A DNA stretch of 60,497 bases from Chloroflexota bacterium (GTDB taxonomy: Bacteria; Chloroflexota; UBA6077; JACCZL01), in NCBI GenBank assembly GCA_020850535.1, contig JADZEM010000186.1, positions 1-60,497 on the forward strand, read 5' to 3'. Under the pieces are notes generated by a model. The model saw nothing but the letters and a program-made list of their open reading frames with translations, searched no databases and had not been told where the DNA came from. The position numbers and the translations under genes are program-made. The number at the start of each line of letters is the position of its first letter. Position 1 is the first letter of the stretch. Positions 45,653 through 54,605 of this stretch are shown here, in pieces.

Positions 45653-46405
45653 GTGCCACAGAACCCCGATCCATCGTTCTGGGCGCTGCTGACCGGGCTG
45701 CCGCTGCTGGCGCTCTTCGTGCTGGCGCTCTTCGCGCGCCGGCGCATGCAGGAGAAGGCCGGGCTGGCCGGAACACCCCCACCGACCGCCCCACAGGCCG
45801 CGCCCGAGCAACCGACCCCACGTCGCCGCCCGGTCGTGACGGCGCCGCCGGCCAGCAAGCAGGAGCTGACGAGCGCCCTTCGCTCGGCCATTCTGCGGAC
45901 AGCGGCCGAGCGCGCGCCGCAGGACTGGACGATCCTGGTGCTCTGTCCGCCGTCCAGCAGCCCACGGCCGGTCTGGCACGTCCATCTCGCCGCCCAGGTG
46001 GCGCTCGACGTGCCAGATGGGCGCAGCGTGCCGGTCAACCCGCCGACGCCCACGCATGCGTGGCAGTTCGCGGGGGGCCGCCGCGTCGGCGTCTCGGACG
46101 GCGATCCCGAGCCGGCCCCGTCCGGCGAGACGCAGGCCATCCGAGTAACCGGGCCGTACCTGCAGGTCGTGCTGGTCTCCGTGGCCGGGCAGCCCGCGGA
46201 ATTGGTGGCGCGGGTCGAGGGCAGCCCGGACGGCTCGCCGGAGTTCCGGGCTGCCGCTGCCGACCTGCGCGCCTGCCAGGCGGCGCTGCGGGATGGCGTG
46301 GAGCTGGCCGTCGGGACGCGGCTGCACGGCTCGCCGCCGACCCTCGGCTACAGTCTGAAGGCGTGGGGCGGCCACGACCGGGTCTGGCTGACCATCGGGC
46401 AGTAG
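45653..46405 (+). CDS. Membrane-anchored protein of unknown function (250 aa)
   Basis: The N-terminal helix (about 8-28) is followed by RRR, a Pro/Ala-rich linker (about 35-65) and a soluble domain (about 68-250). The domain shows no familiar motif but has regular strands, such as WTILVLCPPSSS, WHVHLAAQVALDV, IRVTGPYLQVVLV and VELAVGTRLHG. It is likely anchored with the domain inside or outside; the orientation is uncertain. GTG start, no strong ribosome site. It is divergent from the SGNH gene and convergent with the rhodanese gene. Confidence 0.6.
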   Translation: MPQNPDPSFWALLTGLPLLALFVLALFARRRMQEKAGLAGTPPPTAPQAAPEQPTPRRRPVVTAPPASKQELTSALRSAILRTAAERAPQDWTILVLCPPSSSPRPVWHVHLAAQVALDVPDGRSVPVNPPTPTHAWQFAGGRRVGVSDGDPEPAPSGETQAIRVTGPYLQVVLVSVAGQPAELVARVEGSPDGSPEFRAAAADLRACQAALRDGVELAVGTRLHGSPPTLGYSLKAWGGHDRVWLTIGQ

Positions 46406-46463
46406 CCAGAGACCACCCGGACGTGAGCGCCGGCCACGCCTCCGCTCGCTTCGCGACGACGGG

Positions 46464-46862
46464 CTACTTCGGCTGAACGGTCTCCAGGCCGGCCGCCTTC
46501 CAGCCGTTGGTGCCGCCCTCAAGGATGCTCACGTTGCTGAAGCCCATGTCCTTGAGCACCTTGGCCGCCAGCGAGGCCTGCCCACCGCCGCCGCAGGTGG
46601 TGATGATCGGGCGGTCGCGGTCCTGCAGGTCAGGATTGCGGAAGCTCTCGGGCAGCTCCTGGTCGGCCCGCAGCGGCAGCGTCCCGAGCGACACGTTGAC
46701 TGCGCCGGGGATGATGCCCGTCCCCGCCAGATCCTGGGCATCCCGCACATCCACCACCAGCGTGTTCGGCTCGTCCTTCATGCGCCGCTGGGTCTCCCGC
46801 GGGCTCACCATCGGCGTGCCGTCACGGCCCTCGGCCACCATGTCCTTGAAGCTCTTTGGCAC
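46464..46862 (-). CDS. Single-domain rhodanese-like protein
   Basis: A 132-residue cytoplasmic rhodanese fold. It has VVDVRDAQD, GTGIIPGAVNVSLG and the active loop TTCGGGGQASLAAKVL with Cys at about 86, then a C-terminal GGTNGWKAAG. The loop begins CGGGGQ, not the usual CxxGxRS, so the oxyanion-binding Arg is missing and the substrate preference is uncertain. Related proteins carry sulfur from thiosulfate or persulfides. GTG at 46862 follows GGGAGTGACACT. A larger frame extends to 46940 but lacks a ribosome site. Confidence 0.85.
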   Translation of the reverse strand: MPKSFKDMVAEGRDGTPMVSPRETQRRMKDEPNTLVVDVRDAQDLAGTGIIPGAVNVSLGTLPLRADQELPESFRNPDLQDRDRPIITTCGGGGQASLAAKVLKDMGFSNVSILEGGTNGWKAAGLETVQPK

Positions 46863-47027
46863 AGTGTCACTCCCGGAGGGCGGTCCTCGCCCTCTCCCAC
46901 GTCCGGGATGGTAGCCCATCCTCGGCGGGCGGCTCTGCAATTCGCGCGCCGGTGTGCGGTGAACGGTCGCACTCCGGGCCGGGATCGGCTACCGTTGCAG
47001 GGCAACATGGCGACAAGGGGGTCAGGC

Positions 47028-48086
47028 ATGGAGCTGGGCGTCTTCCATGAGTTCTCGCGGCTGCCCGGCGAGAGCGAGGCCGACGTGTTCACCTCCGGCT
47101 TCGAGATCGTCGATGCCGCTGAGCGCTGGGGCCTCGACGTGATGTGGCTGGCCGAACACCACTTCGTGAGTAACTCGGTGCTGGCGTCGCCGCTGGCCAT
47201 CGCGGCGGCCATCGCCGGGCGTACCGAACGCATGAAGATCGGCACGGCAGTCCAGGTGCTGCCGCTCGGCAACCCGCTGCGGCTGGCCGAGGAGTGGGCG
47301 AGCGTCGATCAGCTGAGCCGGGGCCGCCTGATCTTCGGGGTCGGGCGGAGCGGCTTCGCGCGGACCTATCACGGCTACGGCATCTCCTACGCCGAGAGCC
47401 GCGAGCGGTTCGCCGAGGCGCTGGCCGTCATCAAGCAGGCCTGGACCGAGCCGTCCCTGACCTTCCACGGCGCATACTACGACTACGACAACGTCGCCGT
47501 GATGCCGAAACCGTACCAGCAGCCCCACCCACCGATCCGCGTGGCCGCTACGACCCCTGAGACGTTTCCCGTGCTGGGGCGGCAGGGCTACCCGTGCTTC
47601 GGAGCCGTGCGGCAAGGCAACCTCACAGACCTGATCCCCGACATCCAGGCGTATCGAGCAGCGTGGCGCGAGGCCGGCCACCCTGGTGAGGGCGGCGTGT
47701 TCCTGCGTATCCCGATCTACATCGCGGAGACGGCGGCCCAGGCCCAGGACGAGCCGCACCGCAGCATCATGGACTTCTACCGCGCGATGGGCGATCAGTT
47801 GATCGAGTCGTCGCGCGAGCCGGGCGTGGGCGACGCCGAGATCCGCCGGACGCGCGGCGAAGCCCTGCTGGAGATCACCTACGAGGAGGTCCAGCGGGAG
47901 AAGGTCGTCATCGGCACGCCTGAACAGGTGGTCGCGCGGCTCGGGCAGCTGCGCGATGAGCTGGGCATCGCCGGGGTGCTGGCCGAGTTGAACTGTGGCC
48001 GGAATATCCCGCACCCGAACGTGATGCGCTCGCTGCAGCTCCTGTGTACCGAAGTGATGCCAGCCCTGAGCCGGGTGCCCGCCTGA
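47028..48086 (+). CDS. LLM-class flavin-dependent monooxygenase (luciferase-like)
   Basis: A 352-residue TIM-barrel protein of the luciferase-like family. It begins MELGVFHEFSRLPG, then has DAAERWGLDVMWLAEHHFV, LASPLAIAAAIAGRTERMKIGTAV and a SRGRLIFGVGRSGF loop. It would use FMN or F420 to oxidise a small substrate such as an alkane, aldehyde or sulfonate. The ATG at 47028 is chosen because AGGGGG stands 7 bp before it. The second, weaker member of the family follows on the same strand after 101 bp. Confidence 0.9.
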   Translation: MELGVFHEFSRLPGESEADVFTSGFEIVDAAERWGLDVMWLAEHHFVSNSVLASPLAIAAAIAGRTERMKIGTAVQVLPLGNPLRLAEEWASVDQLSRGRLIFGVGRSGFARTYHGYGISYAESRERFAEALAVIKQAWTEPSLTFHGAYYDYDNVAVMPKPYQQPHPPIRVAATTPETFPVLGRQGYPCFGAVRQGNLTDLIPDIQAYRAAWREAGHPGEGGVFLRIPIYIAETAAQAQDEPHRSIMDFYRAMGDQLIESSREPGVGDAEIRRTRGEALLEITYEEVQREKVVIGTPEQVVARLGQLRDELGIAGVLAELNCGRNIPHPNVMRSLQLLCTEVMPALSRVPA

Positions 48087-48187
48087 CTCAGGCTGGCACG
48101 TCTGCCCGCTACCATTCCCGCCAACCGATGCCGAGGCCGCATCCCGCCGCCGAGGCCGCATTCGGCCAGACCGGAGGGCTGTGTCTC

Positions 48188-49132
48188 GTGCCACGTCGTC
48201 CCATCGAGTTCGGGCTTGCCATCGACTTCGCGCGGCCGGCCGAGGCGGTCGCACAGCGTACAGCCCAGATCGACGGGCTGCTGGCGTTGGCCGAGGCGAG
48301 CGGGTTCACTTCGGTCTGGGCTGGCGAGCAGTACTCCGCCGACGCCGGCCGCATCCATCTGCCGGCGCCGTTCCTGGTGCTGGCGAGCCTGATCGGGCGG
48401 ACGCGGCTGAAGCTCGGGACCGGCGTGCTGGTGATCCCGGCCTACCATCCACTGCGGCTGGCGTACGAAGCGGCGCTGCTCGACGTGCTGAGCGACGGAC
48501 GGCTGATCGTCGGGGCGGGGGTGGGCAGCCCGGCCCTGGCCGAGCGGTTCGGCGTGCCGCCGGCGAGGGTTGGCGTGTTCGTGGACGACACGCTGTCGGC
48601 GCTGCGGGCGCTCTGGAGGGGCGCTGAGGGGTTCACCGGCGCGAGCTTCCGCCTGACGGGCACCGTCCAGCCGCAGCCGGTTCAACCGGGCGGGCCGCCG
48701 CTCTGGGTCGGCGGCATGATCGGCCGGTCGGCCGAGCGCGCGGCACGGCACGGCGACGCCTGGTACGGCGGGATGCACTCGTCCTACGCGCTGGTGGTGC
48801 GCCAGATCGGGCACTATCGGCGGGCGTTAGCGGCCCTTGGGACATCGCCTGATGACGGCAGGGTGGCGCTGAATCGGCTGCTGGTACTGGCCGACTCGGA
48901 CGCCGATGCCGTGTCAGCCGGCGGAGCGGCCATCGATCCGCACGGTCTGGACGGGCCGGTCCCGATGCAGCTGGTCGGCTCGCCTGAGACGGTGGCAGCG
49001 GCGATCCGGGCGTACGCCGAGGCCGGTGTCACCAACATGCAGCTCCGGGTGTTCCCGGCCGGCGTGACGTTCGAACAGGCGCAACGCACGCTGACGCTGT
49101 TCCGCGACGCGGTGCTGCCAGCGCTCCGGTAG
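48188..49132 (+). CDS. LLM-class flavin-dependent oxidoreductase (F420-type likely)
   Basis: A 314-residue luciferase-like protein with RPIEFGLAIDFARPAE at the start, SVWAGEQY and LSDGRLIVGAGVGSPALAERFG, then PLWVGGMIGRSAERAARHGDAWY. The spacing resembles the F420-linked branch, but cofactor choice is an inference. GTG at 48188 has GGAGG 10 bp upstream; the ATG at 48128 would extend it by 20 weakly conserved residues. Likely cotranscribed with the preceding gene. Confidence 0.88.
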   Translation: MPRRPIEFGLAIDFARPAEAVAQRTAQIDGLLALAEASGFTSVWAGEQYSADAGRIHLPAPFLVLASLIGRTRLKLGTGVLVIPAYHPLRLAYEAALLDVLSDGRLIVGAGVGSPALAERFGVPPARVGVFVDDTLSALRALWRGAEGFTGASFRLTGTVQPQPVQPGGPPLWVGGMIGRSAERAARHGDAWYGGMHSSYALVVRQIGHYRRALAALGTSPDDGRVALNRLLVLADSDADAVSAGGAAIDPHGLDGPVPMQLVGSPETVAAAIRAYAEAGVTNMQLRVFPAGVTFEQAQRTLTLFRDAVLPALR

Positions 49133-49443
49133 CGGCCGTCACCCTCGGACCGGTGGAGGCCCTCGCTGCCTCTCCCCGCGCGGCAGATGGGTCGATCCGA
49201 ACGAAGCGCACCCATCGTGCAAAACTTGCGAGTCACTATTTCATCCTGAGCGACGCGAAGGATCTCACACCCAGGTCGGCGGTCAGCGGGTGAGGTCCTT
49301 CACTCCCTCGCAAGCTCGGTCCGTTCAGGACGACATGGCTGCTTGCACGTGGTGATCGCAACGCGGCGCCGAACTCATCGTCAGACGCATTCGTCGGCAA
49401 ACAGTCCACCCAGAATCTAAGATGCCAGTGGCGCGCAGTCGAA
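49133..49443. other. Intergenic stretch carrying a repeat
   Basis: Between two convergent genes. It contains the inverted element at 49241-49333 and a repetitive flank (GACGCGAAGGATCTCAC). No gene is supported. Confidence 0.5.
49241..49333. repeat. Inverted repeat, family B-like (copy 2)
   Basis: TCATCCTGA (49241-49249) and TCAGGACGA (49325-49333) are reverse complements at eight of nine positions. The inner GAAGGATCTCAC and GTGAGGTCCTTC also pair. It is a palindromic element of about 93 bp, related in layout but not identical to the GTCATCCCGA type. Confidence 0.65.
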
Positions 49444-50724
49444 CTATGACGACTTCGCTTCCGCCGTGCGGCTGCGACGTGTCGCCATCGTCTCGCGGAG
49501 TGCCGGCAGGGCCAGCAGCACGACGGCCAGCAGATAGGCCGTGGCGGTCTGGATGAACACCGACCAGAGCCCGATCTGGCTGGCGATCACGCCCGAGATC
49601 AGCGGTGCGGTCGCCGTCCCGAGCATACCGCAGCTCGCCAGGAGCGCCATCGTGGTCGCCGAGCGGTCGGGCGGTGCGAGCCGCGCGCCCATGGTGTAGG
49701 CAAGGCTGACGGTGCCGCCGGCCAGCAGCCCGAGCACGATCCGCAAACCGAGCACCTCGGGCCACCCGCGCGCCAGCACGAACGCCGCCGCGACGACGCA
49801 CGCGCCGCTCAGCACGATCAACAACAGACGCCGGGTCGTCTCAGGACGCGCCCACCGGCCGTAGAGGATCGACGAGCAGGTGGCCGCGATGGCGCCGCCG
49901 GCGACGGTCACGCCGGCGATGGTCGCGAGCTGGGCCGCCGGGGTGTCGAGCTGAATCAGATAGAGCGGAATCGTCGGCTGGACGGCGCGCTCCGAGAACC
50001 GGGTCAGGAAGAGGATCGCCACGGCCACCGGGAAGCCCGGCAGGAGCAGCAGCCGGAACAGTGAGCCGTCCTTCGGGTCGCCCTTCGACGCGGAGCGAGC
50101 CGCCGACGGCGCAGCAACGGGTTGCTCGTTGAGCGTCAGGGCGATCAGCGAGATCGGGAGCAGCAGCATGATGCCGGTCACGATGAACGCCGCGCGCAGG
50201 CCCAGCCAGTCGGAGATCGGGCCGCCGATCAGCGGGCCGATGGCGGTCGGCGCGATCTGCGCGGCCTGCACCAGCGAGATGGTCTGCGGCATCCGCTCGC
50301 GTGGGCTGATCGCGATGGCCAGCGCCATCGACATCGACGTGAAACCCGCGAACATCCCCATGACGACCCGTGCCGCCAACAGCCAGTAGACGTTCGGGAC
50401 GAAGGCCGTCGCGGTCTGCATCAGCCCGATGCAGATCAGCGCGCGCAGCACCATCGACTTGCGGCCGTACTTGTCGGCCACGGACCCCCAGATCGGCCCC
50501 ATCAGCGCGGCCAGCAGCGGCGTGATCCCCGAGACCATGCCGGCCCAGAAGGCCGCCTCGTTGACGTCCTCCACGCCAAGCTGGCGGATGTAGAGCGGGA
50601 TGAACGGGTTGCTCAGCTCGAAGGCGCAGAACGCGACGGCGACTGCCGAGACGATTGCGAGTTGATTGCGCTGCCACGGCTCGAGTGAACCCAGGCGTGG
50701 CCGACGCGGTAACCCGACGCCCAA
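49444..50724 (-). CDS. MFS transporter
   Basis: A 426-residue major-facilitator exporter with about 12 helices. The loop between helices 2 and 3 reads GSVADKYGRKSM, the standard GxxxDxxGRR/K pattern. The central cytoplasmic loop is short and basic (about 200-215). The start is TTG at 50724; no ribosome site is obvious and the first helix begins about 20 residues in. The substrate is not deducible; drug and metabolite exporters share this shape. It stands alone, with repeat-rich DNA on both sides. Confidence 0.9.
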   Translation of the reverse strand: MGVGLPRRPRLGSLEPWQRNQLAIVSAVAVAFCAFELSNPFIPLYIRQLGVEDVNEAAFWAGMVSGITPLLAALMGPIWGSVADKYGRKSMVLRALICIGLMQTATAFVPNVYWLLAARVVMGMFAGFTSMSMALAIAISPRERMPQTISLVQAAQIAPTAIGPLIGGPISDWLGLRAAFIVTGIMLLLPISLIALTLNEQPVAAPSAARSASKGDPKDGSLFRLLLLPGFPVAVAILFLTRFSERAVQPTIPLYLIQLDTPAAQLATIAGVTVAGGAIAATCSSILYGRWARPETTRRLLLIVLSGACVVAAAFVLARGWPEVLGLRIVLGLLAGGTVSLAYTMGARLAPPDRSATTMALLASCGMLGTATAPLISGVIASQIGLWSVFIQTATAYLLAVVLLALPALRETMATRRSRTAEAKSS

Positions 50725-50916
50725 GGGCCAGCTCCCCGCGCTGAAGTGCAGCCGACGCGCCCGGCACGCTGCCGCCGTGGGTAGGATGGTCCGGCGACGG
50801 CGTCCGCGTCAACGTCAGGATGCACCGGCCCGGAGCGGTTTGGCCTGGCAGTTGGCGCTGGCTCACTCTGGGCTGGTTCTCGGCCATGCTGGACATGATG
50901 GGTACACAGCAACCTT
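50725..50916. other. Intergenic stretch without a supported gene
   Basis: About 190 bp upstream of the MFS gene and before the repeat. Several short frames are open but none has protein-like composition or a ribosome site. Confidence 0.5.
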
Positions 50917-51140
50917 GTCATCCCGACCGTGGCGAGGAACGAGCACACCCCTCCGTCATCCCGACCGCGGCGAGGAACGAGCGGGGTGGAGGGATCTTCT
51001 TCGCATAGCCACGAAGGGGAAGATCCCTCGACTTCGTTCGCAAGGCTTGCCCTGAGCTTGCCGAATGGGTCGCTTTGCTCGGGATGACGGGGGAAGCGTC
51101 GAGTGACCCGACCCGGTCGTTCACGACTGACAATCCACTA
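50917..51140. repeat. Dispersed repeat family B, long copy
   Basis: Starts with two tandem left ends GTCATCCCGACC (50917 and 50955). It passes a pair GGGATCTTC/GAAGATCCC and ends with CTCGGGATGAC at 51088. A further tail, GAAGCGTCG ... ACGACTGACA-TCCACTAG (51089-51140), is repeated at 60321-60374. The tail reaches the stop codon (51138-51140) of the DUF1501 gene on the opposite strand. Confidence 0.75.
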
Positions 51141-52514
51141 GCCCAGGAACCCAAGCCGTTCGTAGGAGCCGCCCAGGATCTGCTGGGACGGCGTCCTAAA
51201 CCAGTTCTCCAGCACCGTGGCGTACACCGACCGGAAGTCGACCGTGTGGCGCAGGTCGCCGTCGTCCAGGTCGGTCAGGCTCGGGACCTCGCCGTAGAGC
51301 CCGGGCTTGACGGCGTTGCCGATGGCGAACATCGGACCGGCCGCGCCGTGATCGGTGCCACCGCTGCCGTTCTCCTTGACCCGCCGCCCGAACTCGGAGA
51401 ACCCGAGGACCAGGACGTTGTCGGCCTTGCCCATCTGCTCCAGATCCTTCTGGAAGGCGGCCAGCCCGTTCGAGACCTGGGTCAGCAGGGTTGCGTGGGC
51501 CGGCTTCTGGTTGGAGTGCGTGTCGAAGCCGCCGAGCGACACGTAGAAGACGCGAGTCCCGAGATTCGCGGCGATCATCTGGGCAACGTTCTGCAACGCT
51601 TTGGCGAACGGATGCTGCGGATACGGCGTGGCCGGCTGATACTTCTCGGTGGACACCCCCAGTTGCTCGACGCCCTTGACCGTCGCGCCGTACCCCTCCG
51701 ACACCAGCTCCATCGTCGGGAGCTTGCGGCCGGGCTTCGCGTACATCTGCCCGAACGTCTTCAACAGCGGATCCTTGCCCGTCGGCAGCTTGCGGTCGGC
51801 CAGGAACTGAAACGTCGTCGCGTCCTGCACGGCGGCGGCGGGTGCGTGAGGCGAGAGCATCGCCTTCGGGATGGCGTTCCCGATGTTGACACACTGGAAC
51901 GGGCTGTCCCCGACCTTGTAGACCTCCGCCATGAACGCGCCGAGCCAGCCCTGGTCGGCGTTGGCATCGGTGCGGGCGGTGTGCCAGATGTCCATCGAGC
52001 GGAAGTGCGACCGCGAGGGGTTGGGGTAGCCAACCCCCTGGATCATCGCGAACTTGCCCTCGTCGTAGAGGCGCTTGAACGCCTTGACGCTGGGATGCAG
52101 TCCAAACTCGTTATTCAGCGGCAGCACGTCGCTCTGGGCGATGGCGACCTTTGGGCGCAGGTCGTAGTACAGGCCGTTGCCGTACGGCGCGAGCAGGTTG
52201 AGGCCATCGTCGCCGCCGCCAAGCTGCACCATGACCAGGACGCGGCTCTCCGGCGGCACGACCGGCCGGGCGGCCTGGGTCGGCGCCGGTGGCGGTGCGG
52301 CCTGGACCGGCGCGGTGGTCGGCTGAGCGGTCGGCCGCGGAGCCTGGGCGGCCCGTTCAGCCGGCTTCGACTTTGGCTTTGCGGCCGGCGCAGGGGCGGC
52401 CGCGGCCGTCGCGGTCGGCGGCGTCGCCGGAGCGGCGCAGCCGGCCGCGAGGCCGACGGTCAGCGCGCCTGCGCCACTCACCTTGAGGAAGTTGCGTCGA
52501 GATCGCCGCTCCAT
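51138..52514 (-). CDS. DUF1501 protein with Tat-type signal
   Basis: A 458-residue secreted protein. The N-terminus has SRRNFLK, a Tat motif, then a hydrophobic stretch and lipobox-like LAAGC. It continues with a Pro/Ala linker (about 35-85) and the DUF1501 domain (about 90-455), recognisable by VQLGGGDDGLNLLAP and HPSVKAFKRLYDEGKFAMIQGVGYPNPSRSHF. The family is found with DUF1800 in many bacteria and is sometimes linked to extracellular sulfatase-like folds, but its reaction is unknown. The start has AGGAG 8-12 bp upstream. It is downstream of the DUF1800 gene by 101 bp. Confidence 0.9.
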   Translation of the reverse strand: MERRSRRNFLKVSGAGALTVGLAAGCAAPATPPTATAAAAPAPAAKPKSKPAERAAQAPRPTAQPTTAPVQAAPPPAPTQAARPVVPPESRVLVMVQLGGGDDGLNLLAPYGNGLYYDLRPKVAIAQSDVLPLNNEFGLHPSVKAFKRLYDEGKFAMIQGVGYPNPSRSHFRSMDIWHTARTDANADQGWLGAFMAEVYKVGDSPFQCVNIGNAIPKAMLSPHAPAAAVQDATTFQFLADRKLPTGKDPLLKTFGQMYAKPGRKLPTMELVSEGYGATVKGVEQLGVSTEKYQPATPYPQHPFAKALQNVAQMIAANLGTRVFYVSLGGFDTHSNQKPAHATLLTQVSNGLAAFQKDLEQMGKADNVLVLGFSEFGRRVKENGSGGTDHGAAGPMFAIGNAVKPGLYGEVPSLTDLDDGDLRHTVDFRSVYATVLENWFRTPSQQILGGSYERLGFLG

Positions 52515-52615
52515 GCTGCTCGCTCCTGGGTGTGAGTCGTGGGTCGTAGGTCGTGGGCCGTAGGTCGTGGATCGTGGGCGGACGGGCGTGAATCGGCGGG
52601 TGAGGGGGGACTCAC

Positions 52616-53974
52616 TCAGCCGATCTGGTTCTCGGTGCTCGCGACGGCGAGGTGGATCGCGCCGCGCAGCCGGGCGTCCGTCGCCATCTGTATCTGCTGC
52701 GGGTTTGGCGCGCCCGTGACGTAGGGCGGGAAGGTCAACGGCGACTGCACGTAGGCCGCCAGCGCCGCGTGCGACTCAGGTGACAGCTCGATGTCGAGCA
52801 GGCCCGCCAGCCGCTCGGCGACCTTTGCGCCGTCGTCGAGCCTGACATCGTCGCCGAGCAGCTTGACGGGATCGATCGAGCCGCCGTCGTTTGGCTCGCC
52901 GCGCGCCGTCGCCAGTCGCGCCGCGAAGTTGAAGCGCTCCAGCAGTGTTGTCGGGTTGATCCAGGCCCGCCCGCCGGCCCAGCCAGCCACGTTCGGCGGG
53001 TTGAGGATGTCCTGCCCCATCGAGCGCATCAGGGCGATCAGGCTGCGCTCGCGGGCCTGCGCCCCGAGCATCCGGACGGCCCCGACCACGTACTCGGTGG
53101 GCGACTTCACGTGCCCGTAACGCGACTCGTCGGAGTAGAAGGCGTCCGACCTGAGGATCGCGCCGACGATGGCCCGGATGTCGTATCTCGAGTCCAGGTA
53201 CGCGCCGACCAGCGATCCGAGCAGCGCTGGCTCGGGGTTGGGGTAGGCGAAAAACGCGAACAGCTTGCGGCAGATCCGCTCGGCAGTTGCCTTGTGTCCG
53301 ACGACCATATTCACAATGTCGCCACCGTCGAAGTCGGCCGTCTCGCCCATGAACGTCTTCGGGCCGAACTCGTGCTGGTTGCGGTTGAAGAAGAACTCGG
53401 CGCCGTTCAGGTTCCAGCCGGTGAAGGCGCGGGCGGCGGCCCGAACGTCGGCTTCGGTGTAGTTGCCGATGCCGAGCGTGTACAGCTCCAGCAACTCGCG
53501 TCCGTAGTTCTCGTTCGGCGCGCCCTTGCGGTTCGTGTTGCCGTCCAACCAGACGAGCATCGCTGGATCGCGCGAGATCGCCATCAGCATGTCGCGGAGG
53601 TTGCCCAGGCTATGCTGGCGCAGCGTGGCCAGGTGCGCGTGCATCGCCAGCGGATTGGTCACCTTCTGGTTCGAGACGGCGAAGTGCCCGTGCCAGAAGA
53701 GCGTCATCTTCTCGACCAGCGGGCGGCGGCTGCGGACCATCCGGTACAGCCACCACGTCTGCACGTCTTCGATGTTCTGCAGGTCGATCAGGTGGCCGCT
53801 CAGGCTGTTGAGGAGGCCGTCGAAGTCCTCCTCGACCTTCTCGGGCTGCAGCAGCTCGTCCAGCGTCCCCGGCACACCCAGCTTGACGTACCGCTCCAGC
53901 TCGCTCGGGCTGGCCCCGAAGCCGGCTCGGCGCAGCAGCAGCGCCACACGGCTGCGCGTGTCTCCGTCCGCCAC
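52616..53974 (-). CDS. DUF1800 protein
   Basis: A 452-residue protein of the DUF1800 family, with LLRRAGFGASPSELERYVKLG near the start. Conserved stretches follow: KMTLFWHGHFAVS, NYGRELLELYTLGIGNYTEADVRAAARAFTGW and VVGHKATAERICRKLFAFF. A GTG at 53974 is chosen because GGAGGT stands 7 bp upstream; a TTG at 53989 is another option. No obvious signal peptide is seen, although partners are exported. It forms a unit with the DUF1501 gene; the pair probably acts together outside the membrane or at it. Confidence 0.88.
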   Translation of the reverse strand: MADGDTRSRVALLLRRAGFGASPSELERYVKLGVPGTLDELLQPEKVEEDFDGLLNSLSGHLIDLQNIEDVQTWWLYRMVRSRRPLVEKMTLFWHGHFAVSNQKVTNPLAMHAHLATLRQHSLGNLRDMLMAISRDPAMLVWLDGNTNRKGAPNENYGRELLELYTLGIGNYTEADVRAAARAFTGWNLNGAEFFFNRNQHEFGPKTFMGETADFDGGDIVNMVVGHKATAERICRKLFAFFAYPNPEPALLGSLVGAYLDSRYDIRAIVGAILRSDAFYSDESRYGHVKSPTEYVVGAVRMLGAQARERSLIALMRSMGQDILNPPNVAGWAGGRAWINPTTLLERFNFAARLATARGEPNDGGSIDPVKLLGDDVRLDDGAKVAERLAGLLDIELSPESHAALAAYVQSPLTFPPYVTGAPNPQQIQMATDARLRGAIHLAVASTENQIG

Positions 53975-54132
53975 AGCCCGCACCTCCAAGACCGTCTCGC
54001 GTGCCGACGCCTGGACGGCCGCCGAACGCGTGTCTTCAACGTCTCCACCAGTCTACGGCGATGCGGGTTAGCAGCCGGAGAGGACGAACGTTGAGGGGAG
54101 GTTAGGAGAGAGGGCGGCAACTGCCCGGGAGG
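53975..54132. other. Spacer between DUF1800 and the recombinase remnant
   Basis: About 150 bp, no gene supported. Short AT-rich spots near 54095-54180 (GGTTAGGA twice, CTGTAAACCTCAGG) may be the trace of the insertion that left the recombinase fragment. Confidence 0.35.
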
Positions 54133-54480
54133 TTAGGAACCTGTAAACCTCAGGTTGGTACTTGTACCAGGAGTAGCGAGCGGCGTGGGTACGGCTGAAT
54201 GTACGGCTGCGGGCGCTGCCGGGCGCGTCTCGGCGGGCGCTGCCGGGCCGATCCATGGCAGCACGTCGGCCATGTTGCGTGTGCGGCTGACGACGTGCTG
54301 GGGGATCGCATGCACGTGGGCCTTCATGAGTACGGCCGGTGCGTGGCCGAGGATCTCCGCGAGGGTCGGCATAGGGTAGCTGTTGGCGAGCATCAGGCCG
54401 CCGGCCAGGTAGTGTAGATCGTGGGCGCCCTGCAGGCCGTCGACGCCCGCTGCCTCCTCTGCCCCCACTCGAAAGCCCAA
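54133..54480 (-). pseudogene. C-terminal remnant of a tyrosine recombinase
   Basis: About 115 residues resemble the C-terminal catalytic part of phage-type integrases: HDLHYLAGGLMLANSYPMPTLAEILGH, then HAIPQHV and RMADVLPW-like RNMADVLPW. The HxxR motif reads HDLH, so the catalytic Arg is gone. The expected Tyr in the KTYAH context reads KAHVH, so the nucleophile is gone too. No N-terminal half is present. It is a decayed relic of a mobile element inserted between two genes. Confidence 0.65.
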
Positions 54481-54605
54481 GCCGCTGAGCTTTCCGCCTC
54501 TGGTGCTTGTCCCCCGCCCCTTGGCACAACGGTAGGCGAGTGACAGGCCCCCGCGCTACATTCGCGGCTTCTTGGAGTAGTCTCTTGGGCGGCTGACGCG
54601 GGCCG
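54481..54605. other. Short gap between relic and the ABC-F gene
   Basis: No supported gene. The sequence continues weakly in the relic's frame (GLGF and GGKLSG on the minus strand), which suggests the relic once extended further left of its present open frame. Confidence 0.35.
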
